Source: Pseudoclavibacter triregionum (lineage in GTDB: Bacteria; Actinomycetota; Actinomycetes; Actinomycetales; Microbacteriaceae). Taken from it: a DNA stretch of 64,000 bases. How positions within the stretch are numbered: the stretch's first letter is position 1; every line of letters begins with the position of its first letter. Location of the stretch: NCBI GenBank assembly GCA_910822395.1, contig OU365335.1, positions 2,232,001-2,296,000 on the forward strand, read 5' to 3'. A program made the translations under genes and the position numbers. The notes under the pieces are model-generated. The model searched no databases and was not told the origin of the DNA. It worked only from the letters and a program-made list of their open reading frames with translations. Below are positions 35,537 through 43,303 of this stretch, in pieces.

Positions 35537-36139
35537 TCAGAGTCCGAAGGCTCCGCCGCTGACGAGGATCACGATGCCGAGGCCGATGAGAACGATGGGG
35601 AAGAGGATGTGCTCCCAGCGTTCGAGCACTTCGGCGATCGGGGGGCGGGTGGCGACGAACTTTGCCAGGGCCACCAGGACCGCGACGAGCGCGAGGAAGA
35701 CGATGCAGTAGGCGACTACTGCGAGAGGTTCCACGCTGAGGAAGACAGGGGTGTAGACGCCGATGTTGTCGCCGCCGTTGGCAAAGGTGACGCCTGCGAC
35801 TGTCCACACGCCGACCTTCTTGCCGGCAACCTTGGCCTCGTCGTCATCGTCGTCATCGTCTCCGCGCCAGGCCTGCCATGCGGCCCAGAGGCCGAGACCC
35901 AGAGGGATGAGACCGAAGTACGGGATGGCTGCCGAGGGCAGGAGTGCTCCGGCACCGATGGTCACCAGGACCGCGGCACCGAGGATGCCGGCGAATCCCA
36001 GGTACTGGCCGGCCAGAATGCGGGCGGTAGTGCCGCGCTGGCCTGCCCCTCGCGCGAAGAAGAGGGAGAGCACGATGATGTCGTCGATGTTGGTCGCTGC
36101 GAACAGGCCCATCGCCTGCAAGACCGAGGTGAGGATCAT
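35537..36139 (-). CDS. cadD: Cadmium resistance transporter CadD
   Basis: 200-residue membrane efflux protein of the CadD family. Five or six transmembrane helices; ATNIDDIIVLSLFFAR near residue 16 and FANGGDNIGVYTPVF near residue 116 are the conserved acidic membrane motifs. An Asp-rich loop (GDDDDDDDE, about 91-99) may bind cation. The ATG at 36139 overlaps the stop of cmtR and has GGAGGG just upstream, so the two are one operon. Exports cadmium, possibly zinc, out of the cell. Confidence 0.9.
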   Translation of the reverse strand: MILTSVLQAMGLFAATNIDDIIVLSLFFARGAGQRGTTARILAGQYLGFAGILGAAVLVTIGAGALLPSAAIPYFGLIPLGLGLWAAWQAWRGDDDDDDDEAKVAGKKVGVWTVAGVTFANGGDNIGVYTPVFLSVEPLAVVAYCIVFLALVAVLVALAKFVATRPPIAEVLERWEHILFPIVLIGLGIVILVSGGAFGL

Positions 36140-36495
36140 GCGCCCTCCCCAGCTGCGTCGCATCCGGGAAGCGAGCAGGCGGGATCGATGCACGGAGCGT
36201 CTTCGTCCACTGCCAGGGTGGCATCGACCAGTGCCGTCAGCGCCTGCGCCAGGTGCGAATCGGCGATCTCATATCGTGTCCGACGACCCTCGGGCTCGGA
36301 GACGACGATCCCGCAATCGCGCAGGCATGCCAGGTGGTTGGACACGTTCGGGCGTGTCAGGTCCAGATCTCGGGCCAGTTCCGCCGGGTAAGCGGGATGG
36401 TCGAGCAGGGTCAAGATGATCCGGGATCGAGTGGGGTCGGCCAGTGCACGACCCAGGCGGTTCATCACGTCGAGACGCGAAGCAATGGTCAGCAT
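36136..36495 (-). CDS. cmtR: Cadmium/lead-sensing ArsR-family repressor CmtR
   Basis: 119-residue ArsR/SmtB winged-helix repressor. RPNVSNHLACLRDCG holds the two helix-located cysteines and the C-terminus (PCIDPACSLPGC) the third ligand of the CmtR metal site; the N-terminus MLTIASRLDVMNRLGRALAD is nearly that of M. tuberculosis CmtR (Rv1994c). Starts at the ATG 36495, seven bases after TATAGT. It should repress its own operon with cadD and release DNA on binding Cd(II) or Pb(II). Confidence 0.9.
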   Translation of the reverse strand: MLTIASRLDVMNRLGRALADPTRSRIILTLLDHPAYPAELARDLDLTRPNVSNHLACLRDCGIVVSEPEGRRTRYEIADSHLAQALTALVDATLAVDEDAPCIDPACSLPGCDAAGEGA

Positions 36496-36520
36496 GGACT
36501 GAACTATACAGCGCGCACTG
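36496..36520 (-). promoter_or_regulatory. cmtR-cadD promoter and candidate CmtR operator
   Basis: On the minus strand TATAGT (36508-36503) ends seven bases before the cmtR ATG. It overlaps the near-palindrome TACAGCGCGCACTGA (36507-36521), a plausible repressor site. Confidence 0.5.
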
Positions 36521-36604
36521 AACACTCGGTCACAGGCGTCAGCCCGTCTTCCTCGGTTCGGAGGCTGTAGACGACAAGGAAGGCGATCTGTCGGAGGAGG
36601 TGTG

Positions 36605-37168
36605 ATGAAGGTCGGCTACGCCCGCGTCAGCGCCAAGGGCCAGAGCGAGTCGCTGGAGACCCAGCGTGGGGCTCTGGAGGCCGCTGGGTGCGCCCGGGTG
36701 TTCGAGGACGTCCTGAGCGGTGCACGGGCCTCCAGGCCGGGCCTGAAGGCCGCCCTGGACTACATGCGCGACGACGACGTGCTGGTGGTCACCCGGCTCG
36801 ACCGGCTGGGGCGCACGGCCCTGGACACGCTGCGCACGATCGAACGCTTGGCCCAGCAGGACGTTGCGGTCATCGTGATGAAGCCCGAGCTGGACACCCG
36901 CACCAAGGAGGGCCGGCTGATGGTCACGATCATGTCCGGCCTCGCCGAGTTCGAGCGTGACCTGCTGATCTAGCGAACCAAGGAGGGCGTGGCCCGTGCC
37001 CGGGCGGAGGGGCGGGTGGCTGGCCCCAAGCCGAAGTTGTCCGCTGAGCAGGTCCGGCTGGCCGGCAAGACCGTCGCCGGTGGAGAGTCGGTCTCATCTG
37101 TGGCCCGATCGCTGGGGGTGTCGCGTCAGACCCTCTACCGCGCGCTGGATAGGCCCGAAGGTGACTGA
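36605..37168 (+). pseudogene. Serine recombinase (resolvase/invertase), interrupted by an amber codon
   Basis: Small Tn3-type resolvase. The catalytic domain is intact: MKVGYARVSAKGQSESLETQ with the nucleophilic Ser9, TRLDRLGRTALD, and GLAEFERDLLI. The next codon is TAG (36971-36973) where relatives have an acidic or polar residue before RT(K/R)EG. The same frame continues without further stops through KLSAEQVRLAGKTV to the DNA-binding helix SVARSLGVSRQTLYRAL, ending at 37168. GGAGG precedes the ATG. The truncated 122-residue product would lack the DNA-binding domain. Next to cadD-cmtR it marks a former mobile module. Confidence 0.85.
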
Positions 37169-37955
37169 GGACGAACAGGATGCTCTGGCCTCGATCCGCC
37201 TGGCCTACGAGGATCTCGATCGGTGGCGGGCACGGTCCCGCGGGGTGGAGCGCCCTGAGCCCGGCAGCGAGCTGGCCGGCGACGAGGCGGTGTGGCCGTA
37301 CCTCGACCCTGCCGAAGTCGCCCGCCAGTCCCTGGTGTCGGCGACCCAGCATCTGAACCTGGCCCGGGCCGCGATTGAGGCTGGGGAGGTGTTCCCGACA
37401 GCGCACTTCTCGGTGCTCCGAGGCGCCCTGGTGGGCAGCAGCATGGCTGTTTGGGTGCTCGGGCCCGACTCCGCGGTGGACCGGCAGCAGCGGGCGCTGA
37501 GGGTGGTCGAGGAGTTCTACAAGCGGGCGCTGCAGTACCACGACGACATTCGGCCTCACGTTGACGTGTCGCACCCGGATGCCGCCCAGTGGCTGGACTC
37601 CGGGGAGCACATGCGTCGTCGACGGGCTGAGGCCCGTGCGAGTTGGAGTGCTGCTGACGGGCTGAAGGAGGGCCAGGCGCTGGAGATGACCAGCATCATG
37701 CGGGTTGTCTCGGAGTTCGTGTTCGCCCTGCAGGAGGCCCTCAACGTCCGTCCGCTGTGGCGGCAGCTCAGCGGGAATGCCCATGCGCTCAGGTGGCAGC
37801 TGGTGGGCCGGAGCAGCCATGCGCAGCACGTCGGCGGTGGCATGGCCGAGTTCGCCGCGGGAGGTGACCTCGTCGAGTTGGCAGACGTCTTCGGCAAGGT
37901 CTTCAGCCTCACTAAGCGTGGCTGGTCCCTGTTTGACCGCCGCTGCGAGGGGTGA
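37161..37955 (+). CDS. Hypothetical protein of the cadmium module
   Basis: 264 residues from a GTG at 37161 that overlaps the resolvase stop (GTGACTGA). It is largely helical, soluble, with blocks such as [41 protein letters not shown] and VEEFYKRALQYHDDIRPHVD. No motif I can assign. Codon usage is less extreme than in the flanking chromosome, as in the neighbouring cadD module, and the overlap with the resolvase suggests it travelled with it. Confidence 0.7.
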   Translation: MTEDEQDALASIRLAYEDLDRWRARSRGVERPEPGSELAGDEAVWPYLDPAEVARQSLVSATQHLNLARAAIEAGEVFPTAHFSVLRGALVGSSMAVWVLGPDSAVDRQQRALRVVEEFYKRALQYHDDIRPHVDVSHPDAAQWLDSGEHMRRRRAEARASWSAADGLKEGQALEMTSIMRVVSEFVFALQEALNVRPLWRQLSGNAHALRWQLVGRSSHAQHVGGGMAEFAAGGDLVELADVFGKVFSLTKRGWSLFDRRCEG

Positions 37956-38024
37956 CGGCCGGTCCTGGGGTCACTGCGTGTTTGCGGTGACTTTAGCGGT
38001 CACTTTGAGTTTGGAAACGACGAT

Positions 38025-38058
38025 GGCCTGGTCAGAACATCGTTCTGACCAGGCCTTT
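38025..38058 (+). terminator. Strong intrinsic terminator
   Basis: Perfect 14-bp stem GGCCTGGTCAGAAC/GTTCTGACCAGGCC, loop ATC, followed by TTTCG; 70 bases after the hypothetical gene. The rest of 37956-38196 shows nothing else. Confidence 0.85.
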
Positions 38059-38196
38059 CGTCGGGCTGCTGCGAAACTACCGCCAACAAGGGCGGAGAAG
38101 CGCGGAACTGGCCGAACTCCTGGCCACTGCGCGAGGCTCGACGCGGGAAGCGGATGACCGACCACTCCCCAGCAAAACGCACTGCATCGATCGGCC

Positions 38197-38463
38197 GTGA
38201 GGCTCATCATCGATGACTATGAGGCCGGAGCATCCACGTATGAGCTTGCCAAGCGGTACAACGTGCGCCGCAACACCGTCCGCGACACGCTCCGGCGCGC
38301 CGGGTTCGACCTCACCGCCAAGTCGAAGCGCGCAGCCCTGAGCGAGGAGCAGAAGGCCGAGGCTCGGCGTCTGTTCGCCAGCGGGGCGACCCGACGCGAG
38401 CCGATGGAGATGTACGGAGTGAGCGAATCCACGATCAGACGGGTACTGCGTCCTCGTCGATGA
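38197..38463 (+). CDS. Short HTH protein resembling the C-terminal part of a serine recombinase
   Basis: 88 residues from a GTG without a clear ribosome-binding site. DDYEAGASTYELAKRYNVRR then NTVRDTLRRAGF is the HTH typical of resolvase C-termini, and a second HTH-like stretch, EPMEMYGVSESTIRRVL, ends it. The frame is open back to 38158, so it may be the tail of a recombinase whose catalytic domain was lost. It ends eight bases from the convergent TOTE-type gene. Alternatively an independent small regulator. Confidence 0.5.
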   Translation: MRLIIDDYEAGASTYELAKRYNVRRNTVRDTLRRAGFDLTAKSKRAALSEEQKAEARRLFASGATRREPMEMYGVSESTIRRVLRPRR

Positions 38464-38470
38464 ACGGCAC

Positions 38471-40860
38471 CTACTCCTCTTCGGAGGGCCCCGCCGTCAC
38501 GAAGCCCTCCTTCGCCATGATGCGCCGTCGTCGCGAGTACATGCGCTCCAGAAGCGGTACGTACATGTCGCGGTAGTCATGAACGGTGGCGGGGAGGTGA
38601 CTGGCACCATGCCCGCGGGTGATGCGTCCGATCTGCTGGATCACTCGCCCCTTGAAGGAGACCGGAACTCCCAGGAACAGCGTGTTGGGCGCCGGGAGAT
38701 CGAGCCCTTCGCCGGCGACCTTGTCGATGGCGAGGAGCACGTATGGCTGCTGCCGTGCTTCCATCTCGTTGAGAGACGCTCTAATGCTTCGGCGTTCCGC
38801 GGTGGGGAGGCGCCCATGGAGCCCGACCACTGGCGCCGCGCATCCCTTCAATGCATCTGCGAGCGCGTCGATATGCTCGAGCCTGTTCGTCAGGACGAGG
38901 CACGTCCGCCCCTGGGCGACCGCTTCATTGACGTGCCGGGCGATCATCGCGTTGCGTTCGGGATCGGCGGCGAGCTCCGAGTAGATCGCTTGGATAGACG
39001 GCCCGTCTGTCCCGGGCTCGTCCGTGCGGAAGGTCGTCTCGTGGACGATCAGCTTGCGCTCCGCTCGCTCCTGAGAGTCGAGCACGTGCCGCACCGGCCC
39101 GCACTGCATCGTGATCAGGCCGTTCAACTGATCGGCACGGTAGGGGGTCGCTGTCAGCCCGACCCAGTAGCGTGCGCTGACATTGCGCAGGGCGGCCTCG
39201 GTCGCGGGAGCGGCGACGGCATGGCACTCGTCGACGATGATCTGCCCGTACTCTTCCAGCACCGCAGGGTCGGCGTTCCGGTGCGAGACGGACTGCATCG
39301 TGATCAGGTCCACGACACCTCGCCGCTTCCGACGCCCGGCTCCCAGCTGTCCGATCTGCTTGTCGGTGAGGCCGAGGAACTGCTGAAGACGCTCACGCCA
39401 CTGTGTGAGCAGTTCGGCCCGGTTCACGAGGATCGCCGTCGGGCTGGCGCGCTCGGCGATGAGCGCGCAGGCCATGACCGTCTTGCCCGCCCCGGGCGGT
39501 GCAACGAGCACTCCGGTGTCATGTGCGAGGAGCGCGTCGACGGCTTCCTGTTGCTTCTCTCGCAGCTGCCCCGTGAATGTCAGCTCCAGACGCGTCTGCG
39601 CCGTCGCTGTTGCCTCGATCGCTGCCTGGAATCCCGCATCCGCGAGGAGCGCCACGGTTTCGTCGGTAAGCCCCCCCGTGGTAGCCGCAGCTCGTGCTCG
39701 TCGTGCTCGAAGCTGGTGACCAGGCGTGGCGTCCCGAAGGTGCTGAACCGCTGTGCTTGCCTGCGATAGAACTCGGGGTTGGGCACCGATGCCATGTGCT
39801 TGAGCTCGGTGATCACGATGCCCGGAAGGTGTGCCGTCGGGACGTGCAACACAGCATCGCGGCGAAGCTTCAGCGACCTATGCGCGGTTCCGCGCGCGGC
39901 CGCTCGAATGCTCGCTCGCCGTGGCCTGGCGCTCAACGACTCGGCGGGCCCCACGCGCGCCTCTGCGTGGCTCGTCGCTCCAAGTTCCCTGATTCGTTCT
40001 GCGGAGACGGGCGTCGTCGACGCGAGTGCCGCGAATTGGTCCTCGTGCGGACGCCATGTGTCGGGGTCGACGAACACGGTCGTCCCGCGTCGGCGGCAGT
40101 CGCCTTGCAAGGGCAACGCGATGAGGTTGCCCAGGCGCGCCCGCCCTGAGGATCGTTCGGGCAGCGTGTCCTGCGAGGGAAAGAAGCGGTCGTAGCTGCG
40201 GAAGTCCATCGCCGGCCTGCGGGTCATCGCAGCGCGCAGGAGCCGCATCCCGGCTGCGCGAGCCGTCATGGCGGGGAGCACATCCTCGAAGAAGATCCAG
40301 ACATGCGCGCCTTCGCCGGAACGGGAGACCTCGGTGAGCGCGTGGATCTCAACCTGCTCGCACTCTGCGACGAAGGCCGCGGCATCGTGCCGCCACTCTG
40401 CGTCGTCGAAATCGCAGACGAGAAGCCTGCACTGGTCGCCTTCGAGCATCGGGTAGAGACCGATATGGAACTCACGTTCCCCAGGAGCAGCCGCGCCCCG
40501 CAGATGCCGTTCGATCGTGCGCTCATCGAGTGGCAGGTAGTCAGCAGCGGTCTCGGAGCCGGTGTAGAAGCCGCCGCGCACGGCAGGGCTCCAGCCGGAC
40601 TTCCCCGTGCGCGCGCTGGTCCAGCGCGTTGCGTAGACGTCGTTCCTGCCGGTGAAGCGCGCTCGGAACAAGGCGAGCTTCTCGGCGCTCGACGAGGCCG
40701 CCGTGACGGTAGGAAGCAGATCGGAGCGAGGGCGCGCGCCGACCGGCTCCTCTCGCTGAAGCTCCCTCAGCTGTTCGCGGGCTTCTGCAAGTTCCCGCTC
40801 CAGTCTCGCGATCCGTGTCCGCAGGGCATCTATCTCAGCGGTGGTCTCCGGACGGTGCAC
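38471..40860 (-). pseudogene. TOTE-type AEP primase plus SF2 helicase, split by a homopolymer frameshift
   Basis: In relatives this is one protein of about 800 residues. The N-terminal part from GTG 40860 has a coiled coil (about 7-38) and an archaeo-eukaryotic primase domain with DFDD (150-153), SRSGEGAHVWIFFE (about 179-192) and MDFRSYDRFFPSQD. The C-terminal part is an SF2 helicase: APPGAGKT, VDECH, GLTATPYRAD and QQIGRITRGHG. The frames disagree at a run of seven G (minus strand; C at 39671-39677); eight G would join LPRGG to LTDET as in intact relatives. As read, a 426-residue primase with a nonsense tail and a helicase starting at GTG 39655 would be made. Related systems are described as conflict/defence genes. 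Confidence 0.82.
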
Positions 40861-40867
40861 GGCTCCC

Positions 40868-40873
40868 AGGCTA
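40868..40873 (-). promoter_or_regulatory. -10 element of the TOTE-type gene (leaderless)
   Basis: TAGCCT on the minus strand, seven bases before the GTG at 40860. Confidence 0.5.
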
Positions 40874-40904
40874 CCGAGCGCCCCCGGACCGTCGGTGATA
40901 CGCA

Positions 40905-40935
40905 AAGAAAAGACCCGGCGCCAGAGGCGCCGGGT
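40905..40935 (-). terminator. Terminator of the NYN-domain gene
   Basis: 10-bp perfect stem ACCCGGCGCC/GGCGCCGGGT with loop TCT on the minus strand, followed by CTTTTC. Confidence 0.85.
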
Positions 40936-40959
40936 GGTATGACCCCATGTTAGCACTCG

Positions 40960-41694
40960 TCACCATGGTGCGGGCTTCGTGATCCGGGACGAGATCACGT
41001 TCGGGAGCTGATGCGCGTAGAGGTCATCGGGCTCAAGACGGTACCACCAGTGGTTGCCTGCGCCTTCGGTCGGCGTCCCTGCGAGCTTGCCCGCGCGGAC
41101 CCCTTTCGTCGGGTTGATCAGGCCGACGGGAACGTGCTCGCGCGCGACGCCGATCGGGTAGGCGAGGTCGCTGTCATTGCTGATGACGACGGCCGCATCC
41201 ACCCTACGGGTGAGCACGTCGATCAGCAGATGGGAGGCGATGTTCACGTCGCTGCCCTTCTCCTCGCGCCGGGCGACGGGGGCCATGAACGTCGCGCCCG
41301 GGACGTCCTGGCCGCTGTGGTCCTGGATCATGATCGGCCAGTCCGGTTCGACGAGAACAGGTTTGCTGTTGCGTCCTTTGACGGCCAGCGGCGCCGTCGA
41401 CGCGCGCGCGACGTACGTTCCGAAGCTGACCCTCGTCGCCGAGCCCGTGTGCGCCAGAGCCCGCAGGTACACGTCCTGCTCCCGCTGCCCCTCGGGGTTG
41501 CTCGCACCGCTGATCCGGGCCGTGCAGTAGGTGACGTTCTCGATCGTCACCTCTCCCCAGTGCGAACGGGCGGCGATCACACTCTCGACCATGCCTCGCA
41601 GATCCAGCCAGCGCCATCCCGGCGTCGACCGCCCGCAGAGCCCGCGCGCACCGTAGTACAGGTTGTACCCGTCGATGTAGACGCCGACCCTCAT
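40960..41694 (-). CDS. NYN (PIN-like) domain ribonuclease
   Basis: 244 residues starting [18 protein letters not shown], the NYN signature with the first metal Asp. [18 protein letters not shown] supplies the second acidic cluster and [15 protein letters not shown] the third, so a two-metal PIN-like RNase active site appears complete. The ATG at 41694 lies seven bases after TATGCT. It is directly upstream of, and co-oriented with, the TOTE-type primase-helicase, with its own terminator. NYN proteins of this sort are common in defence islands and RNA turnover; a toxic or defence role is inferred. Confidence 0.82.
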   Translation of the reverse strand: MRVGVYIDGYNLYYGARGLCGRSTPGWRWLDLRGMVESVIAARSHWGEVTIENVTYCTARISGASNPEGQREQDVYLRALAHTGSATRVSFGTYVARASTAPLAVKGRNSKPVLVEPDWPIMIQDHSGQDVPGATFMAPVARREEKGSDVNIASHLLIDVLTRRVDAAVVISNDSDLAYPIGVAREHVPVGLINPTKGVRAGKLAGTPTEGAGNHWWYRLEPDDLYAHQLPNVISSRITKPAPW

Positions 41695-41701
41695 ACGGAC
41701 G

Positions 41702-41707
41702 AGCATA
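41702..41707 (-). promoter_or_regulatory. -10 element of the NYN gene (leaderless)
   Basis: TATGCT on the minus strand, seven bases before the ATG at 41694. Confidence 0.55.
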
Positions 41708-41745
41708 GAAGCGACCACTGACGTCGAGACGCGAACCGGTGCGAC

Positions 41746-42192
41746 ATGCCACACCTCGATGACGACACCTACTGGGAAAGGCGCCTGCTTCTATGCTCCG
41801 ACTGGGCGACAGGAGGGCCCGCGCTATCCCGTCTGACCCCGACGAAGCAGTGCCTACTCCACGCGTCCTATCTCCCATCGAAGCCGCTGCGCAGGAGCGC
41901 CGTGGCCGAACACCGCCGCCGAATCGTCACACGCGATCGAGACCTGCCGAGGCGAGCGAGCGTCGCCTTCCAGGAGTTCCTCGACGCGCAGGAAGCCGTC
42001 GATCACGACAGGCGAACGGCGCCTCCCGTGTCCCCGCGGCGCGGGCCGACGCGCGGCAGACGCGGCCGAGACGAGATCCGCCTCCGAAGTCTCGTCCGCC
42101 CCGAACCCGACGCGAAGCTTCTCGCGCAGGCGCTGTTGCTCGCCTGGACAGAAAGCACCTCGGGGAAACCCGACGACGATCCGCCTGGTTGA
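41746..42192 (+). CDS. Hypothetical protein
   Basis: 148 residues, divergent from the NYN gene. Among overlapping frames this one has strongly GC-biased third codon positions and a protein-like composition ([57 protein letters not shown]), so it is the likely coding frame, but it has no recognisable domain and no clear ribosome-binding site. A shorter form starting further downstream is possible. It ends 190 bases before the attL repeat. Confidence 0.45.
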   Translation: MPHLDDDTYWERRLLLCSDWATGGPALSRLTPTKQCLLHASYLPSKPLRRSAVAEHRRRIVTRDRDLPRRASVAFQEFLDAQEAVDHDRRTAPPVSPRRGPTRGRRGRDEIRLRSLVRPEPDAKLLAQALLLAWTESTSGKPDDDPPG

Positions 42193-42381
42193 CTTCCCAC
42201 AAGGTACCTCGCGGGAAAGAAAACAAGACGAACCCTGGATTCACGGCGTAGCCAGGTATTTCTCTCCGAACTGTTGCCGAGATGGCGACGAGTCCTTCAC
42301 CCGCAACACAAGAGTCAAGGTTGCAAGAAGAAGCCCCTCATCAGGCATTATCTGACGTCCGATGAGAGACTTCCTCGTGTA

Positions 42382-42427
42382 TCGGTCGGGCTGACAGGAT
42401 TTGAACCTGCGACCCCTTGACCCCCAG
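42382..42427. other. attL of the satellite-like element
   Basis: 46-bp sequence identical to 52184-52229. It duplicates the 3' half of the tRNA-Pro gene, from the anticodon loop to the discriminator plus four bases, and is not itself a complete tRNA. Confidence 0.92.
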
Positions 42428-42467
42428 GTTTCGGAGGGGGGTCCAGGACGGTCCGCGACCGTCCAAC

Positions 42468-42522
42468 TTCCGCATGTTTCCGGGGTTCTGGACCTCGCGG
42501 GACGACCCCGGACGATGCGGAA
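42468..42522. repeat. Interrupted inverted repeat inside attL
   Basis: TTCCGCAT/ATGCGGAA (42468-42475, 42515-42522) enclose CCGGGG/CCCCGG (42480-42485, 42506-42511). A separate GGACGGTC/GACCGTCC stem lies at 42446-42464. The stretch 42428-42657 has no gene. Confidence 0.6.
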
Positions 42523-42543
42523 TGGTGGTCAAGATGGTGGTCA
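42522..42543 (+). repeat. Left pair of integrase arm-type repeats
   Basis: ATGGTGGTCA twice, at 42522-42531 and 42534-42543. The same decamer occurs twice at the other end of the element (52090-52112). Confidence 0.7.
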
Positions 42544-42623
42544 AGACTCCCCTTCGTTCCTGACACTCCTGACACTCCTGACAGGGGGGTAGGGCAGACC
42601 GACCCCCTTCGCGCGGGGCGACG

Positions 42624-42652
42624 GAAGGGGGTGCCGATTCAGCACCCCCTTC
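42624..42652 (-). terminator. Terminator of the structural operon
   Basis: 11-bp perfect stem GAAGGGGGTGC/GCACCCCCTTC with a seven-base loop, directly after the stop of the last head gene. Confidence 0.8.
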
Positions 42653-42657
42653 ACGGT

Positions 42658-42984
42658 CTACGTCAACGCCTTCAGGACGAGCGTCATGTGATGGTCGCGC
42701 CCGTTCCGGCGTCGGATCATCGCCTGCCCGTCCGCCGCGTACACCTTCCCCCGCCACCTGATCCGGTTCTTCGACGAGTCGAACGGGACCACGGGCATGA
42801 CGGCGCGGAGCTGCTCCACGAACGAGTTCACGCCCGGCGCGACAAGCTGCGCGACCGACATATAGCCGACCTGCGCGGGCGCCGACGCGACCACCACCGG
42901 AGTCCGCCAGTCGGTCGTCGTCTCGCCGTACTGATCGGTGACGACCTTCGCGGCGATGATCTCGACCTTGTCGCGGAGCCTCAT
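42658..42984 (-). CDS. Phage head closure / head-tail joining protein
   Basis: 108-residue small beta-rich protein: MRLRDKVEIIAAKVVTDQYG, TTTDWRTPVVVASAPAQVGY, and a C-terminal GKVYAADGQAMIRRRNGRDH. Size, composition and position after the head-tail adaptor match head-closure (gp10/FII-like) proteins of siphoviral heads. It is the last gene of the operon; no tail gene follows before attL. Its ATG overlaps the stop of the upstream gene. Confidence 0.7.
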   Translation of the reverse strand: MRLRDKVEIIAAKVVTDQYGETTTDWRTPVVVASAPAQVGYMSVAQLVAPGVNSFVEQLRAVMPVVPFDSSKNRIRWRGKVYAADGQAMIRRRNGRDHHMTLVLKALT

Positions 42985-43301
42985 GCCGTCCTCCGCCGGT
43001 ACAGGTGCAGGACCGCCAGCTCGGGGAGCGTGAACCCGTTCAGGGTCGCCGGCGTCTCGTCGACATCCGCGACCTGGACCCGCTTCACCTGCTCCGGATT
43101 CGTGACGAGGCGGGCCGTCGCCGTGACTATGACCGCTGCCACGTCGGGGGCCGGCTCCATGCCGTTGAAGAAGCCGCGGCCGCGCGTGTAGGCGTAGACG
43201 AAGGCGGTGACGATGGGCAGGTGCGCCCCGGCCAGGGCGACGGTCTCAGGATCGTCGCCCCGGCCGAGGAACTGCGCCACCTGCTGCGGCGTCGCCTGCA
43301 T
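42981..43301 (-). CDS. Phage head-tail adaptor protein
   Basis: 106 residues beginning MQATPQQVAQFLGRGDDPET, with VTAFVYAYTRGRGFF near residue 35, typical of gp6/gp15-like head-tail connector (DNA-packaging adaptor) proteins. The ATG at 43301 lies just after the capsid stop; its own stop overlaps the next start, so it is part of a tightly packed head operon. Confidence 0.7.
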   Translation of the reverse strand: MQATPQQVAQFLGRGDDPETVALAGAHLPIVTAFVYAYTRGRGFFNGMEPAPDVAAVIVTATARLVTNPEQVKRVQVADVDETPATLNGFTLPELAVLHLYRRRTA

Positions 43302-43303
43302 CG

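Noticed and set aside
41793-42251. Alternative 152-codon frame over the unassigned gene next to NYN
   Set aside because: Third codon positions are far less GC-biased than in the frame 41746-42192, and the product is Arg/Pro-rich without hydrophobic pattern.
42382-42427. A second tRNA-Pro gene
   Set aside because: Only the 3' half of the tRNA is present; the sequence after the anticodon loop does not form the 5' half. It is the attL duplicate.
42341-42757. Minus-strand frame covering attL and the left end of the element
   Set aside because: It translates the att repeat, the arm repeats and the iterated block into nonsense (repeated CQE units) and crosses the integration junction.
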